Positions 1-7,445 of a DNA stretch of 29,986 nt are shown piece after piece (the stretch's first letter is position 1; each line of letters starts with the position of its first letter). The notes under the pieces are model-generated. The model was not told where the DNA came from. It ran no database searches and was given only the letters and a program-made list of their open reading frames with translations. The stretch is from Peptococcaceae bacterium (GTDB lineage Bacteria > Bacillota > Peptococcia > Peptococcales > Peptococcaceae). The stretch is taken from contig CAAEKP010000084.1 in assembly GCA_900756555.1 (NCBI GenBank), positions 1 to 29,986 of the forward strand, written 5' to 3'. The translations under genes were made by a program, and so were the position numbers.

Positions 1-278
1 TCTTCTGCCTGCGCCGCTGCCGCCGCCAATACAGCCTCATACTCTTTCAGCACAGCAGTCTGAATCATTTCCCGCGTTGCGCTGGAGATAGGATGTGCAA
101 TATCCTTGTACTCCCCATCGGGCATTCGCTTGCTTGGCATTGCCACAAACAAACCTTTATCCCCTTCTACCACTTTGATGTCATGCACAGCAAATGCATC
201 ATCAAATGTGATGGAAACTACGGCTTTCATGCGCCCCTCGGTGTTTACCTTTCTAATCCGAATGTCTGTTACTTCCAT
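1..278 (-). CDS. spoVG: SpoVG, septation/RNA-binding regulator (3' end cut by window)
   Basis: Reading the minus strand from ATG at 278 gives a protein that begins MEVTDIRIRKVNTEGRMKAV and continues with KGLFVAMPSKRMPDGEYKDI and AHPISS, the hallmark core of the SpoVG family. SpoVG is a small (about 90-100 residue) nucleic-acid-binding regulator. It affects septation and sporulation in Bacillus and many processes in non-sporulating Firmicutes. The 92 codons visible end in an Ala-rich tail (EAVLAAAAAQAE), so only the last few residues should be missing. An AAGGGG-type ribosome site lies just before the start. A promoter at 361-389 precedes it. Identification is secure; the stop lies outside the window. 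Confidence 0.95.
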   Translation of the reverse strand, partial: MEVTDIRIRKVNTEGRMKAVVSITFDDAFAVHDIKVVEGDKGLFVAMPSKRMPDGEYKDIAHPISSATREMIQTAVLKEYEAVLAAAAAQAE

Positions 279-360
279 TCTGTTCACGCCCCTTTTGTCA
301 GAATTCCTGCTCCCTCATAAATTTTTCCTATTGATAAAATCAATTTATGATTATACATTA

Positions 361-389
361 ATCATACCTTACTCTTGCTATTTTTACAA
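361..389 (-). promoter_or_regulatory. sigma-A type promoter of spoVG
   Basis: On the minus strand TTGTAA (389-384) and TATGAT (366-361) are separated by 17 bp, about 80 nt before the spoVG start. The -10 lies inside a perfect inverted repeat, TATGATTA-N5-TAATCATA (346-366). A second one, TTGAT-AAA-ATCAA (331-343), lies downstream. Either repeat could be an operator; the binding protein is unknown. Confidence 0.55.
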
Positions 390-431
390 GTATTTATGAT
401 GAAAAAAGCTTATTTTTTATCATAAATACTT
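388..431. terminator. Long AT-rich inverted repeat, terminator or operator
   Basis: The arm AAGTATTTATGAT (388-400) is exactly matched by its complement at 419-431, and A and T runs extend the stem toward a short loop near 408-412. It lies about 60 nt past the stop of the isomerase-like gene, so it may end that transcript. However, it lacks a clean U-tract after the stem in that direction, and it touches the -35 of spoVG. A regulatory role is therefore equally possible. Confidence 0.4.
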
Positions 432-488
432 AATTTCAGACATGATTAACGCTTTTGGGAAAAATGACATCAAGGCAATATGCTATTT

Positions 489-1277
489 TTAATTTTCTGA
501 AAATACGGTCCTCATTACTTTATAAGAAACTGGTGCCACCTCATCAAATGCTGGCGTATCATCAGGTTCTACACTAAAGGTTCCATCATAACCACAATCG
601 TCAAGTATATTCTTAATCTTCATTAAAACAGGAATATCTTCAGGGATAATAAACTCTCTGTCTAATTTACCCGCAGAAATATGATTATAATGCAGATGCC
701 GTACATAAGGCATAACATCTGATAAATTTTCCAATGATTCTTTCATGATTTCCATATGATAAAAGTCCAGATTAATTTTCAAATTTTCTATATCCAGTTC
801 CCGCACCAAACGTAAGCTTTCAACTGTATAATTCACATAGTTGCAGCATTTATTATGCAAGGCTTCAAACAGTACATCAATATGATATTTTTCTGCCTCT
901 TTTGCCGTAACCTCCAAAAATTTTTTACATTGCAAATCCGCTTTCGCTTTATCATAACCAATCGGCAGTCTGCGCGCCGCCGGTGCCCCCACATCTAAAA
1001 ATCGGATGCCCAGACGAGCGCCTCTCTCACAAATCGCTGCGGCATAGCTTCTTGCCCGCTCCGCTTGAAATCCATCTCCCACAATCGGCGTTTTTTCATT
1101 GCAATAGGCATTAAAGCCCATAACCGGATAGTTCAACTTTGCTCTGCGCAAAGCAAGTGCCTCAAATTCCCGCTCCGGCATAGCCATGATTTCATTGCCG
1201 GAAAGTTCAATATAGTCATATCCGATCTGCTTTACTTTTTCTATATTTTTTGACGGCGTACACAGCCCAATCTGCAT
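489..1277 (-). CDS. Sugar phosphate isomerase/epimerase-like TIM-barrel protein
   Basis: This 262-residue protein fits the xylose-isomerase-like TIM-barrel family (AP endonuclease family 2 fold). These enzymes isomerise or epimerise sugars, sugar phosphates or related hydroxyacids, or act as dehydratases. Expected metal ligands are visible in order: Glu in FEALHNK, Asp in NLDFYHM, His in LHYNHIS and Glu in FSVEPDD. I start it at the ATG at 1277 (MQIGLCTPSK) because a GGGGGA ribosome site lies 7 nt before it and the family begins with this first strand. The longer frame to 1361 would add 28 residues that do not look conserved. It lies 112 nt after the stop of the TRAP binding protein on the same strand, so co-transcription and a shared carbohydrate or sugar-acid substrate are plausible. 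The exact reaction cannot be named. Confidence 0.82.
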   Translation of the reverse strand: MQIGLCTPSKNIEKVKQIGYDYIELSGNEIMAMPEREFEALALRRAKLNYPVMGFNAYCNEKTPIVGDGFQAERARSYAAAICERGARLGIRFLDVGAPAARRLPIGYDKAKADLQCKKFLEVTAKEAEKYHIDVLFEALHNKCCNYVNYTVESLRLVRELDIENLKINLDFYHMEIMKESLENLSDVMPYVRHLHYNHISAGKLDREFIIPEDIPVLMKIKNILDDCGYDGTFSVEPDDTPAFDEVAPVSYKVMRTVFSEN

Positions 1278-1389
1278 GATTAATTCCCCCGCTGCAAAGT
1301 TTATTAAAAATAAATGCGCCTCCTGTTTAAAATCTATCTGGGGTTTCCATAAGAGACGCATTTATCTTATATTACCTTACACTATCCTC

Positions 1390-2442
1390 TTAATTCCCTA
1401 CTGCCTTAATCATATCAACTACTTCCTGAGAGATTGCAGAAGGAACCAGTTTGTCATAAACACCAGACATAGCGTCAGCCCATTCTGCTTTCTGTTCATC
1501 AGTTAATTCTACTACTTCAATCCCTTTTTTCTTGAAAGCCTCTTTTGCTTCTGCTTCCTGCTGTTTTAACACATCTCGTTCATACACAACAGCCTCTGCC
1601 GCAGCTTCATCCAACACAGCTTTCTGCTCATCAGTCAGTGCCTGATATTTACTTTCAGACATTACCAGCAAATGCATGGAATAGTTATGCTCTGTGGTTG
1701 CTGCATATTTTAGTACCTCATCATGCTTCGCCGCCCGCAGTGCATTAAATGTGTTGGATTCACCGTCTACAGTACCCTGAGATAAGGCTGTATAGGTTTC
1801 ACCCCAGGCCACAGTCTGCGCTGGCGCACTCAAAGATTCCGCAGCAGCCAGTTCTACCTCAGAACTTGTTGCACGCACTTTCATATCCTTCATATCTTTT
1901 GGCGATACAATTGGTTTTGACGCTGACATATAGCAACGGAAACCATATTCATTAAACATTAACGGATGCAGATTGATATCCGCCATTCTTTTTTTGTAGT
2001 AATCACCCAGTTCTCCATTGTCAATGGCTTCATACAATGCATCTAAATTTTTGCTTTCAATCACATACGGCAAAGACAACGCCAGCACATCGGCATCAAA
2101 TACGCCAAAATTATCAGTAGAAGTAGTACCCATATCTAACGAGTCTGCCTGAACCTGCTGTGTTGTTTCCACATCACTGCCCAATTCAGCGCCATGGTGT
2201 ACTTCAATTACCATAGAACCGCCGGATTTTTCATTTACCAACTCTGCAAATTTATCAATCCCCATAGCAACAGCGCTGCCTTCCTGCTGAGAATTCGCCA
2301 GTACAAAGCGAACAGGTCCTTCGCTGTTAGCATTCTGCTGCGCCGCATCTTTACCGCTGCCACAGCCTGTTAGCAGGCTGGTAATCGCAAAACCTGTCAA
2401 TACCACACCTGCTAATATTTTTTTCCGTTTACCGTTCATCAT
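1390..2442 (-). CDS. TRAP transporter solute-binding lipoprotein (DctP family)
   Basis: This 350-residue protein starts with a lipoprotein signal peptide: MMNGKRKK, a hydrophobic stretch, and lipobox LLTGC with Cys at about residue 27. The mature protein has DctP-family landmarks: the arginine of MKVRATSS, which in the family contacts the carboxylate of the ligand, and VDGESNTFNAL. It should capture an organic acid, often a sugar acid, outside the membrane for a TRAP permease. No DctQ or DctM membrane subunit is encoded next to it, which is unusual. The neighbouring isomerase-like gene suggests sugar-acid use. An AAGGGGA site precedes ATG-ATG at 2442/2439; either could be the start. The gene diverges from the Crp-like regulator, its likely controller. 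The family is certain; the ligand is not. Confidence 0.92.
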   Translation of the reverse strand: MMNGKRKKILAGVVLTGFAITSLLTGCGSGKDAAQQNANSEGPVRFVLANSQQEGSAVAMGIDKFAELVNEKSGGSMVIEVHHGAELGSDVETTQQVQADSLDMGTTSTDNFGVFDADVLALSLPYVIESKNLDALYEAIDNGELGDYYKKRMADINLHPLMFNEYGFRCYMSASKPIVSPKDMKDMKVRATSSEVELAAAESLSAPAQTVAWGETYTALSQGTVDGESNTFNALRAAKHDEVLKYAATTEHNYSMHLLVMSESKYQALTDEQKAVLDEAAAEAVVYERDVLKQQEAEAKEAFKKKGIEVVELTDEQKAEWADAMSGVYDKLVPSAISQEVVDMIKAVGN

Positions 2443-2455
2443 CCATCGTCCCCTT

Positions 2456-2503
2456 TTTTTGTAATAATTCTAAAATAAAAACCGTTTTTGTAATACTGCT
2501 AAA
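2456..2503. repeat. Two-copy 19-bp direct repeat in the TRAP gene leader
   Basis: TTTTTGTAATAATTCTAAA (2456-2474) recurs as TTTTTGTAATACTGCTAAA (2485-2503), differing at two bases, with a 29-bp period (just under three helix turns). It sits directly upstream of the ribosome site of the solute-binding gene. This is consistent with tandem regulator sites or a local duplication; function is unproven. Confidence 0.5.
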
Positions 2504-2544
2504 GTAATTTCTTCAGCTATTGTTCAAGAAAATAAAAGTTAGAT

Positions 2545-2560
2545 TTAAAAATATTTTTAA
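2545..2560. repeat. Perfect 16-bp AT palindrome between divergent genes
   Basis: TTAAAAATATTTTTAA is fully palindromic and lies near the middle of the 222-bp spacer between the TRAP binding-protein gene and the Crp-type regulator. It may be an operator or simply AT-rich chance; I cannot decide. Confidence 0.35.
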
Positions 2561-2588
2561 GCGGCCACTTATTAATGAAATTGATTTA

Positions 2589-2617
2589 TTGTATTTCTAA
2601 AATTATTATAGTATACT
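2589..2617 (+). promoter_or_regulatory. Candidate promoter of the Crp-type regulator
   Basis: TTGTAT (2589-2594) and TATACT (2612-2617) are 17 bp apart, about 48 nt before the start codon at 2665. The -10 matches five of six consensus bases, but the -35 is weak. An overlapping TATAGT at 2607 is a possible alternative. Confidence 0.4.
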
Positions 2618-2631
2618 GAATATAAAAAATC

Positions 2632-2647
2632 GGTGGTTATAACAACC
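2632..2647 (+). promoter_or_regulatory. Near-palindromic operator candidate before the Crp-type gene
   Basis: GGTGGTTATAACAACC is palindromic except for one base pair. It lies where the transcript begins, just before the AAAGGAG ribosome site. The position suits autoregulation by the Crp-family dimer, which binds two-fold symmetric DNA. The motif is not the classic TGTGA or TTGAT half-site, so this is inference only. Confidence 0.4.
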
Positions 2648-2664
2648 AAAAAGGAGTTTTTTAG

Positions 2665-3336
2665 ATGGATTTATCTGCATTAAAAAATTCAGAGTTATTT
2701 CATAATATTTCCGAGACAGATATTTCTGTCTTATTAACAGAATTACAGGCAAAATGCGTTACCTATAAAAATGGAGATATTATTTTTCCAGTAGGCAGTA
2801 AAGCGGAAGGAATTGGTCTTGTTTTATCAGGAGAAGTACTATTTACCCACAGTGATGTTTCTGGGCACAATACAATTTTTGATCGAATCGAACCGGGTGA
2901 AATCTTTGAAGAAGCGCATGCTTTTGCACAGGAAAAAATATTAATTGTGGATATGGTGGCTAAAAAGACAACTAAAGTTCTGTTTTTTAACATTGATCAA
3001 TTATTATTTCTGCAACAAAACAGTCAAAATCAGGCATATAATCAGCTGATTCGGAATTTATTAAAATTATTATCCACCAAGGTTTTAGACTTAAAGAAAA
3101 AAATTAAATATATCTCTCCAAAATCCATCAGAGAGCGATGTCAAACCTATTTTCACGATCAGGTCAAGCTGCATGAATCGTTTTCATTTGACATTCCTTT
3201 CAATCGACAAGAAATGGCTGACTACCTAAATGTTGACCGCAGTTCTCTTTCTGCTGAATTGATAAAAATGCAGCAAGACGGTATTATTATTTATGAGAAA
3301 AACCACTTCACCTTACTAATTGATGAATTAAACTGA
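2665..3336 (+). CDS. Crp/Fnr family transcriptional regulator
   Basis: This 223-residue protein has the two-domain Crp/Fnr layout. An N-terminal cyclic-nucleotide-type beta-roll covers about residues 10-120 (LSGEVLFTHSD, RIEPGEIFEEAHAF). A long dimer helix (LLKLLSTKVLDLKKKIKYIS) follows, then a C-terminal winged helix with NRQEMADYLNVDRSSLSAEL as the helix-turn-helix. The canonical cAMP-binding Arg-Ser pair is not evident, and there is no cysteine cluster for an Fnr iron-sulfur centre. The effector is therefore unknown. The start ATG at 2665 has an AAAGGAG ribosome site. It is transcribed divergently from the TRAP binding protein and probably controls it. The terminator at 3363-3394 separates it from the convergent GntR gene. 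Confidence 0.92.
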   Translation: MDLSALKNSELFHNISETDISVLLTELQAKCVTYKNGDIIFPVGSKAEGIGLVLSGEVLFTHSDVSGHNTIFDRIEPGEIFEEAHAFAQEKILIVDMVAKKTTKVLFFNIDQLLFLQQNSQNQAYNQLIRNLLKLLSTKVLDLKKKIKYISPKSIRERCQTYFHDQVKLHESFSFDIPFNRQEMADYLNVDRSSLSAELIKMQQDGIIIYEKNHFTLLIDELN

Positions 3337-3362
3337 CAGTGACCAATATATCTGACTGTATA

Positions 3363-3394
3363 AAAAATGACAGGAACTGCGCCCTGTCATTTTT
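3363..3394. terminator. Bidirectional intrinsic terminator
   Basis: AAAAATGACAGG (3363-3374) pairs perfectly with CCTGTCATTTTT (3383-3394) around an 8-nt loop. A and T tracts at the ends allow termination in both directions. It serves the convergent Crp-type (+) and GntR (-) genes. Confidence 0.88.
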
Positions 3395-3408
3395 ATATTC
3401 AGTTTAGG

Positions 3409-4125
3409 TTATTTCTGGTACAGTTCGCCCTTCTCTTCCATCTGGGAGATCATAGCGTTTTCTGCATTTTCAATGTGATCGCGAGCCAGCTTGGACGCTA
3501 AATCGCCGTTGCGTTCCGACAAGGCTTCTACAATCTTTTTATGTTCTTCCAGTGCTGTTTTACTGCGACCCGGCTTGGACAATGATGCTGCACGGAACCG
3601 CTGCAGCTGTTCCTGCAAAATATTGATGAACTGCACCAACCGCTGGTTATGCGCAGCCTGATAAATAATATCATGGAAGCTGCTGTCGATGTAAATGATG
3701 CTGTCCAGATCGCCGTCGTCGGCCTTTTCTTCTTCTGATTCCCGCAGTACCTGACGTTCCAGCGCATCCAGTTCTTCTTCTGTGATACGTTCTGCCGCCA
3801 GAGTCACTGCCAGCATTTCCAGCGCTGAGCGCACTTCATATACTTCGTGAATGTCTTTCATGGAAACACCGGCTACATAAGCACCTTTCCGAGGCACCAT
3901 CACAACCAGGCCTTCCAGCTCCAGCTTACGGATAGCCTCACGCACTGGTGTGCGGCTCACGCCCATCTCATCCGCCAGCTGGATTTCCATCAGTCGTTCC
4001 CCCGGCTTCAACACCTGGGTGATAATCGCGTCGCGCAGCGTTTCAAACACCACATCCCGCAATGGTTTATAACCGTCTAATTTAATTGGAACTAATCTAC
4101 GTTCACTCTGACTATTTAATGCCAT
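3409..4125 (-). CDS. GntR family regulator, FadR/FCD subfamily
   Basis: This 238-residue protein has an N-terminal winged helix-turn-helix (about residues 20-90) with the GntR signature GERLMEIQLADEMGVSRTPV. A C-terminal all-helical FCD domain follows. Ligands typical of the FCD metal site are visible: Asp and His in IYIDSSFHDII, His in LEEHKKIV and His in ARDHIENA. Such proteins usually sense a carboxylic acid. The start at 4125 overlaps the end of ispE by 14 bp with an AAGGGTG site inside ispE, so the two are translationally linked in one operon driven from about 5199. Regulated genes cannot be deduced from position, since ispE is housekeeping. Confidence 0.93.
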   Translation of the reverse strand: MALNSQSERRLVPIKLDGYKPLRDVVFETLRDAIITQVLKPGERLMEIQLADEMGVSRTPVREAIRKLELEGLVVMVPRKGAYVAGVSMKDIHEVYEVRSALEMLAVTLAAERITEEELDALERQVLRESEEEKADDGDLDSIIYIDSSFHDIIYQAAHNQRLVQFINILQEQLQRFRAASLSKPGRSKTALEEHKKIVEALSERNGDLASKLARDHIENAENAMISQMEEKGELYQK

Positions 4126-5005
4126 CTAATTTCACCCTTTCATCCAGCAGCTTCTGGTCTACAGTCCGCACCAGCATTGCGCCTGGATATTTTTTTTTAA
4201 TATTCTGATAATATGCCGCAGCCTGCCGCCGTTCTGCAAAAGCAGCAAACACCGTAGGTCCGCTGCCCGACATGAGCACATGGTCACAGCCAAAGGCCGC
4301 CATATTGCGTTTCAGCTCCTCCACCTGAGGCTGCAACTGGAACGTGCTGTGTTCCAGCAGATTGCCCAGTGAATCCAAAATCTGTTTTTTATTGCCCGCA
4401 GTCAGCCCCTGGATGCAGGCACCCACATCCGGATGCTCCTTAATTTCAGCTATGCGCAGATTGCCGTACACCTTAGGTGTGGACACTCCAAAGGGCGGTT
4501 TCACCAGCACAAAGTGCAACGGCGGACATGGCGGCAACGGGGCAATCTTTTCACCCCGGCCTGTAGCCAACGCCGTTGGCCCGCCCAGACAAAACGGAAT
4601 GTCAGACCCCAGCTCTGCTGCCAACTGTTCCAGTTCGGGCAAAGTTAACCCCAAATCAAACATCCGATTGATGCCCAGCATTACACCGGCACAATCAGTG
4701 CTGCCGCCAGCCATGCCGGCCGCCACAGGAATCCGTTTCTGCAAGGTCACCTGCAATGGTGATACCTGCTTAAAACGGCTCTGCATCAGCGTTACCGCCC
4801 GCATCGCCAGATTATTCATATTAGGCGGAATATATTTGCTGTCGGTCACCAGCCAGTTGCGCGGCGCTTCTTCCAATTGAATGGTGTCTGCCAGATCAAC
4901 AGCCTGCATCACCATACTCACTTCGTGGTAGCCATCGGCCCGTTTCCGCAGCACATCCAACACCAGATTGATTTTTGCATACGCAGTCACATTTGCTTTT
5001 ATCAT
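4112..5005 (-). CDS. ispE: 4-diphosphocytidyl-2-C-methyl-D-erythritol kinase
   Basis: IspE phosphorylates the 2-hydroxyl of 4-diphosphocytidyl-2-C-methyl-D-erythritol with ATP, the fourth step of the MEP isoprenoid pathway, in the cytoplasm. The 297 residues match normal family length. The GHMP-kinase landmarks are all present: N-terminal AKINLVLDVLRKRADGYHEV, glycine-rich ATP loop PVAAGMAGGSTDCAG near residues 92-106, the aspartate of LGSDIPFCLGGP expected to be the catalytic base, and C-terminal LMSGSGPTVFAAF. A GGGGAG ribosome site precedes ATG 5005. A strong promoter lies at 5170-5199, leaving a leader of about 160 nt that contains a terminator-like hairpin. Confidence 0.97.
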   Translation of the reverse strand: MIKANVTAYAKINLVLDVLRKRADGYHEVSMVMQAVDLADTIQLEEAPRNWLVTDSKYIPPNMNNLAMRAVTLMQSRFKQVSPLQVTLQKRIPVAAGMAGGSTDCAGVMLGINRMFDLGLTLPELEQLAAELGSDIPFCLGGPTALATGRGEKIAPLPPCPPLHFVLVKPPFGVSTPKVYGNLRIAEIKEHPDVGACIQGLTAGNKKQILDSLGNLLEHSTFQLQPQVEELKRNMAAFGCDHVLMSGSGPTVFAAFAERRQAAAYYQNIKKKYPGAMLVRTVDQKLLDERVKLDGIK

Positions 5006-5116
5006 TGTTTCCAGCTCCCCTTCCAGAATCAGAAAAAGAGAATGCTAAACCGTCTCACTATGCCGCCACAGTACAAGCCATCCCCGTTCTGCTGTCCATT
5101 CTATGCAAATAATGAT

Positions 5117-5149
5117 AAAAAACTGGGATTGCCGTTGTACAACAACCCC
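5117..5149 (-). terminator. Terminator-like hairpin in the ispE leader
   Basis: On the minus strand GGGGTTG (5149-5143) can pair with CAATCCC (5131-5125; one G-U pair), followed by AG and a run of six T. It lies just after the predicted ispE transcription start and about 100 nt past the stop of the upstream YyaL-like gene. It could end that upstream transcript, attenuate ispE, or both. Confidence 0.55.
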
Positions 5150-5169
5150 ACTCTTGTTGTCTGTGTATT

Positions 5170-5199
5170 ATTATACAGGACAAAATATACAGCCGTCAA
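5170..5199 (-). promoter_or_regulatory. Strong sigma-A promoter of ispE-gntR
   Basis: On the minus strand TTGACG (5199-5194) and a perfect TATAAT (5175-5170) are 18 bp apart. This is the best consensus match of a housekeeping promoter in the window, 165 nt before the ispE start. Confidence 0.75.
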
Positions 5200-5246
5200 A
5201 TTTTTTCTAAGAAACCTTTCCATTATAAGAACACTATAAAGAACAA

Positions 5247-7244
5247 CTATAACCGCAGCCGGGCAAACTCTGTCACTGGCGCCTGACAAGCACCGTTCTG
5301 ACAGAGATAATACATCGCCCCCTGCTCTGGGATAGCATACTCCGCCGTAAATGGCGCACAAACTGCTAACGCCTCTGCATTGCCCGGCGTTTTCACCAGC
5401 ACTGCCAGTCCATCTGCGGGATGTTCCCGCAAATATTGTTCCAATTCCTGCGGCACACCAGCCCGAGATGCACAAACCAGCTCCCGATGGGGATACAGTC
5501 CATCCGCCATTGCCAGCAGCGCAAAACTGTGACCAGCAGGATAATAGTCCGCCTCGCCCGCTAAAAATGCCATCTGCTTATCGGCAGCCTGCTGCCATTG
5601 CACTTCCCCGCTCAGCGCAGCCAGACGCTGCAACACCATTGCCGCCACTGAATTGCCGGAGGGCATGGCGCCATCGTAAGTTTCTTTGGGCCGCACAATC
5701 AGTTTTTCCGCATCATGCACCGTCAAAAAGTAACCGCCGTTTTGCCTGTCTGCAAACAAATCCACCATCTGCTGCGCTCGCCATATAGCCTGCTGCAAAT
5801 ATACCGGCGCAAAAGTAGCATGATACAGCTCCAGCAACGCCAGCGCATAACCGGCATAATCGTCCAGCTGAGCAGCATTGCCAGCCTCACCGTCCCGCCA
5901 ACGCAGATACAGCCGGTTCTGCCCGTCAATCATGTTAGCCTCTATAAACTGTTGTGCCTTTACAGCAGCCTGTAAATAACGGGGCTCATCCAAGACGCGC
6001 CCTGCCTGCGCCAGAGCCATAATTGCCCAACTGTTCCAGGACAGCAGCACCTTATCATCTTTGTGCAGCGTGGCGCGCCGCAGCCGATACGCGTACAGTT
6101 TCCGCAGGCGTTCATCGTCCAGCGGCCATTCCTCCGCTAACTGACCAATGCGATTGGGAATGCTCCGTCCCTCAAAATTTCCTTCCTCTGTGATGCCATA
6201 ACGCTGGTTAAATATTTGTCCATCCTCTGTGCCCAGCACTGCCACCACTTCCTGCGGCGTAAACACATAGTATTTACCTTCCACTCCATCACTGTCCGCA
6301 TCCTGACCACAATAAAATCCGCCCTGACAATCCGTCAGTTCCCGTAAGATATATTTTGCGGTGCGATGGCTCACCACAGCGTAGTCATCCTTGTGTGTGC
6401 GCTGATAGGCTTGCAGATAAGCCAGCAGCAACAGCGCATTGTCGTACAGCATCTTCTCAAAATGAGGCACCAGCCAGTAATCGTCGGTGGAATAGCGGGA
6501 GAATCCACCGCCAATGTGATCCTGCAAACCGCCCCGCGCCATGGCATACAGTGTGGCCTCCGCCATCACCAGCCCCTGCGGCTCCTGCGCCTGTTGCCCA
6601 TAACGCATTAAAAACAACAGATTATGCGGCGCCGGAAACTTGGGCGCAGCACCGAACCCGCCCCACACAGCATCAAACTGCCGCTGATAGATTCGATATG
6701 CTTTATCCAGCAAAGCAGCCTCCGGCTCGCGGCTGCGATTAATTTCACCGTGCATGACAGCCGCCGTAATTTCCTGACTGGTTTGCAGCAGGCTGTCCCG
6801 CTCCCGCTGCCATAACTGCGCCACCTGTTCCAAAATGCCCATCAACCCCGGCTGCCCATAGCGGCGATACTTAGGAAAATATGTGCCTGCAAAAAACGGC
6901 TGCTGCTCCGGTGTCATAATAATGGTCAGCGGCCAACCGCCCGAGCCTGTTAACGCCTGACACACCGCCATATATACCGCATCTACATCGGGCCGCTCCT
7001 CCCTGTCCACCTTGACGCACACAAAGTCCGCGTTCAACCGTGCTGCCACCGCATCATCCTCAAAGGATTCATGCGCCATCACATGGCACCAGTGGCAAGT
7101 AGAATAGCCGATGCTTAAAAAAACAGGCTTATCCTCCGCCGCAGCCTTTGCAAACGCCTCCTCACCCCAGGCATACCAATCCACCGGATTATCCCGATGC
7201 TGTAGCAAATACGGCGATTTCTCATATTGCAATCTGTTCATCAT
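5247..7244 (-). CDS. YyaL/SPATA20-type protein: thioredoxin-like domain plus (alpha/alpha)6 barrel
   Basis: The protein starts MMNRLQYEKSPYLLQHRDNP, typical of the DUF255/YyaL family (about 670-700 residues; 665 here). The N-terminal thioredoxin-like domain carries GYSTCHWCHVMAHESF with a CxxC pair near residues 50-53, then VDREERPDVD and GGWPLTIIMTP. The rest resembles a glycosidase-like helical barrel (GGGFSRYSTDDYWLVPHFEK, FYCGQDADSDG, LLSWNSWAIMALAQAG). Bacterial members are widespread and their biochemical role is unsettled. I start at 7244 because a GGGGG ribosome site lies 6 nt before this ATG; the longer start at 7262 has none. It is probably monocistronic. Confidence 0.93.
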   Translation of the reverse strand: MMNRLQYEKSPYLLQHRDNPVDWYAWGEEAFAKAAAEDKPVFLSIGYSTCHWCHVMAHESFEDDAVAARLNADFVCVKVDREERPDVDAVYMAVCQALTGSGGWPLTIIMTPEQQPFFAGTYFPKYRRYGQPGLMGILEQVAQLWQRERDSLLQTSQEITAAVMHGEINRSREPEAALLDKAYRIYQRQFDAVWGGFGAAPKFPAPHNLLFLMRYGQQAQEPQGLVMAEATLYAMARGGLQDHIGGGFSRYSTDDYWLVPHFEKMLYDNALLLLAYLQAYQRTHKDDYAVVSHRTAKYILRELTDCQGGFYCGQDADSDGVEGKYYVFTPQEVVAVLGTEDGQIFNQRYGITEEGNFEGRSIPNRIGQLAEEWPLDDERLRKLYAYRLRRATLHKDDKVLLSWNSWAIMALAQAGRVLDEPRYLQAAVKAQQFIEANMIDGQNRLYLRWRDGEAGNAAQLDDYAGYALALLELYHATFAPVYLQQAIWRAQQMVDLFADRQNGGYFLTVHDAEKLIVRPKETYDGAMPSGNSVAAMVLQRLAALSGEVQWQQAADKQMAFLAGEADYYPAGHSFALLAMADGLYPHRELVCASRAGVPQELEQYLREHPADGLAVLVKTPGNAEALAVCAPFTAEYAIPEQGAMYYLCQNGACQAPVTEFARLRL

Positions 7245-7355
7245 CACACGCCCCCGTTGCATCTTGTCTGTTCTGTAATTTATTGATTCATATAGCGAAC
7301 ACCATTTTTATTCTATACAGCTATTTTATTTTTATGCGTTTGGAAAAACAAATAC

Positions 7356-7396
7356 AAAATCACAAACCACCCGTTGGACGGGTGGTTTGTGATTTT
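7356..7396 (-). terminator. Perfect 19-bp stem terminator
   Basis: AAAATCACAAACCACCCGT (7356-7374) is exactly complementary to 7378-7396 around a 3-nt TGG loop. On the minus strand it follows the stop of the first LysR gene by 50 nt and is followed by T-rich sequence. It insulates the YyaL-like gene from the cluster to the right. Confidence 0.9.
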
Positions 7397-7445
7397 GCCC
7401 TATAAGGGCATTATACTTCTTAATACCTACATACTAATTTTCAGG

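Noticed and set aside
4344..4880. 178-codon open frame on the plus strand opposite ispE
   Set aside because: It lies wholly antisense to a clearly conserved ispE and its translation has no recognisable domain; it is a shadow of codon bias.
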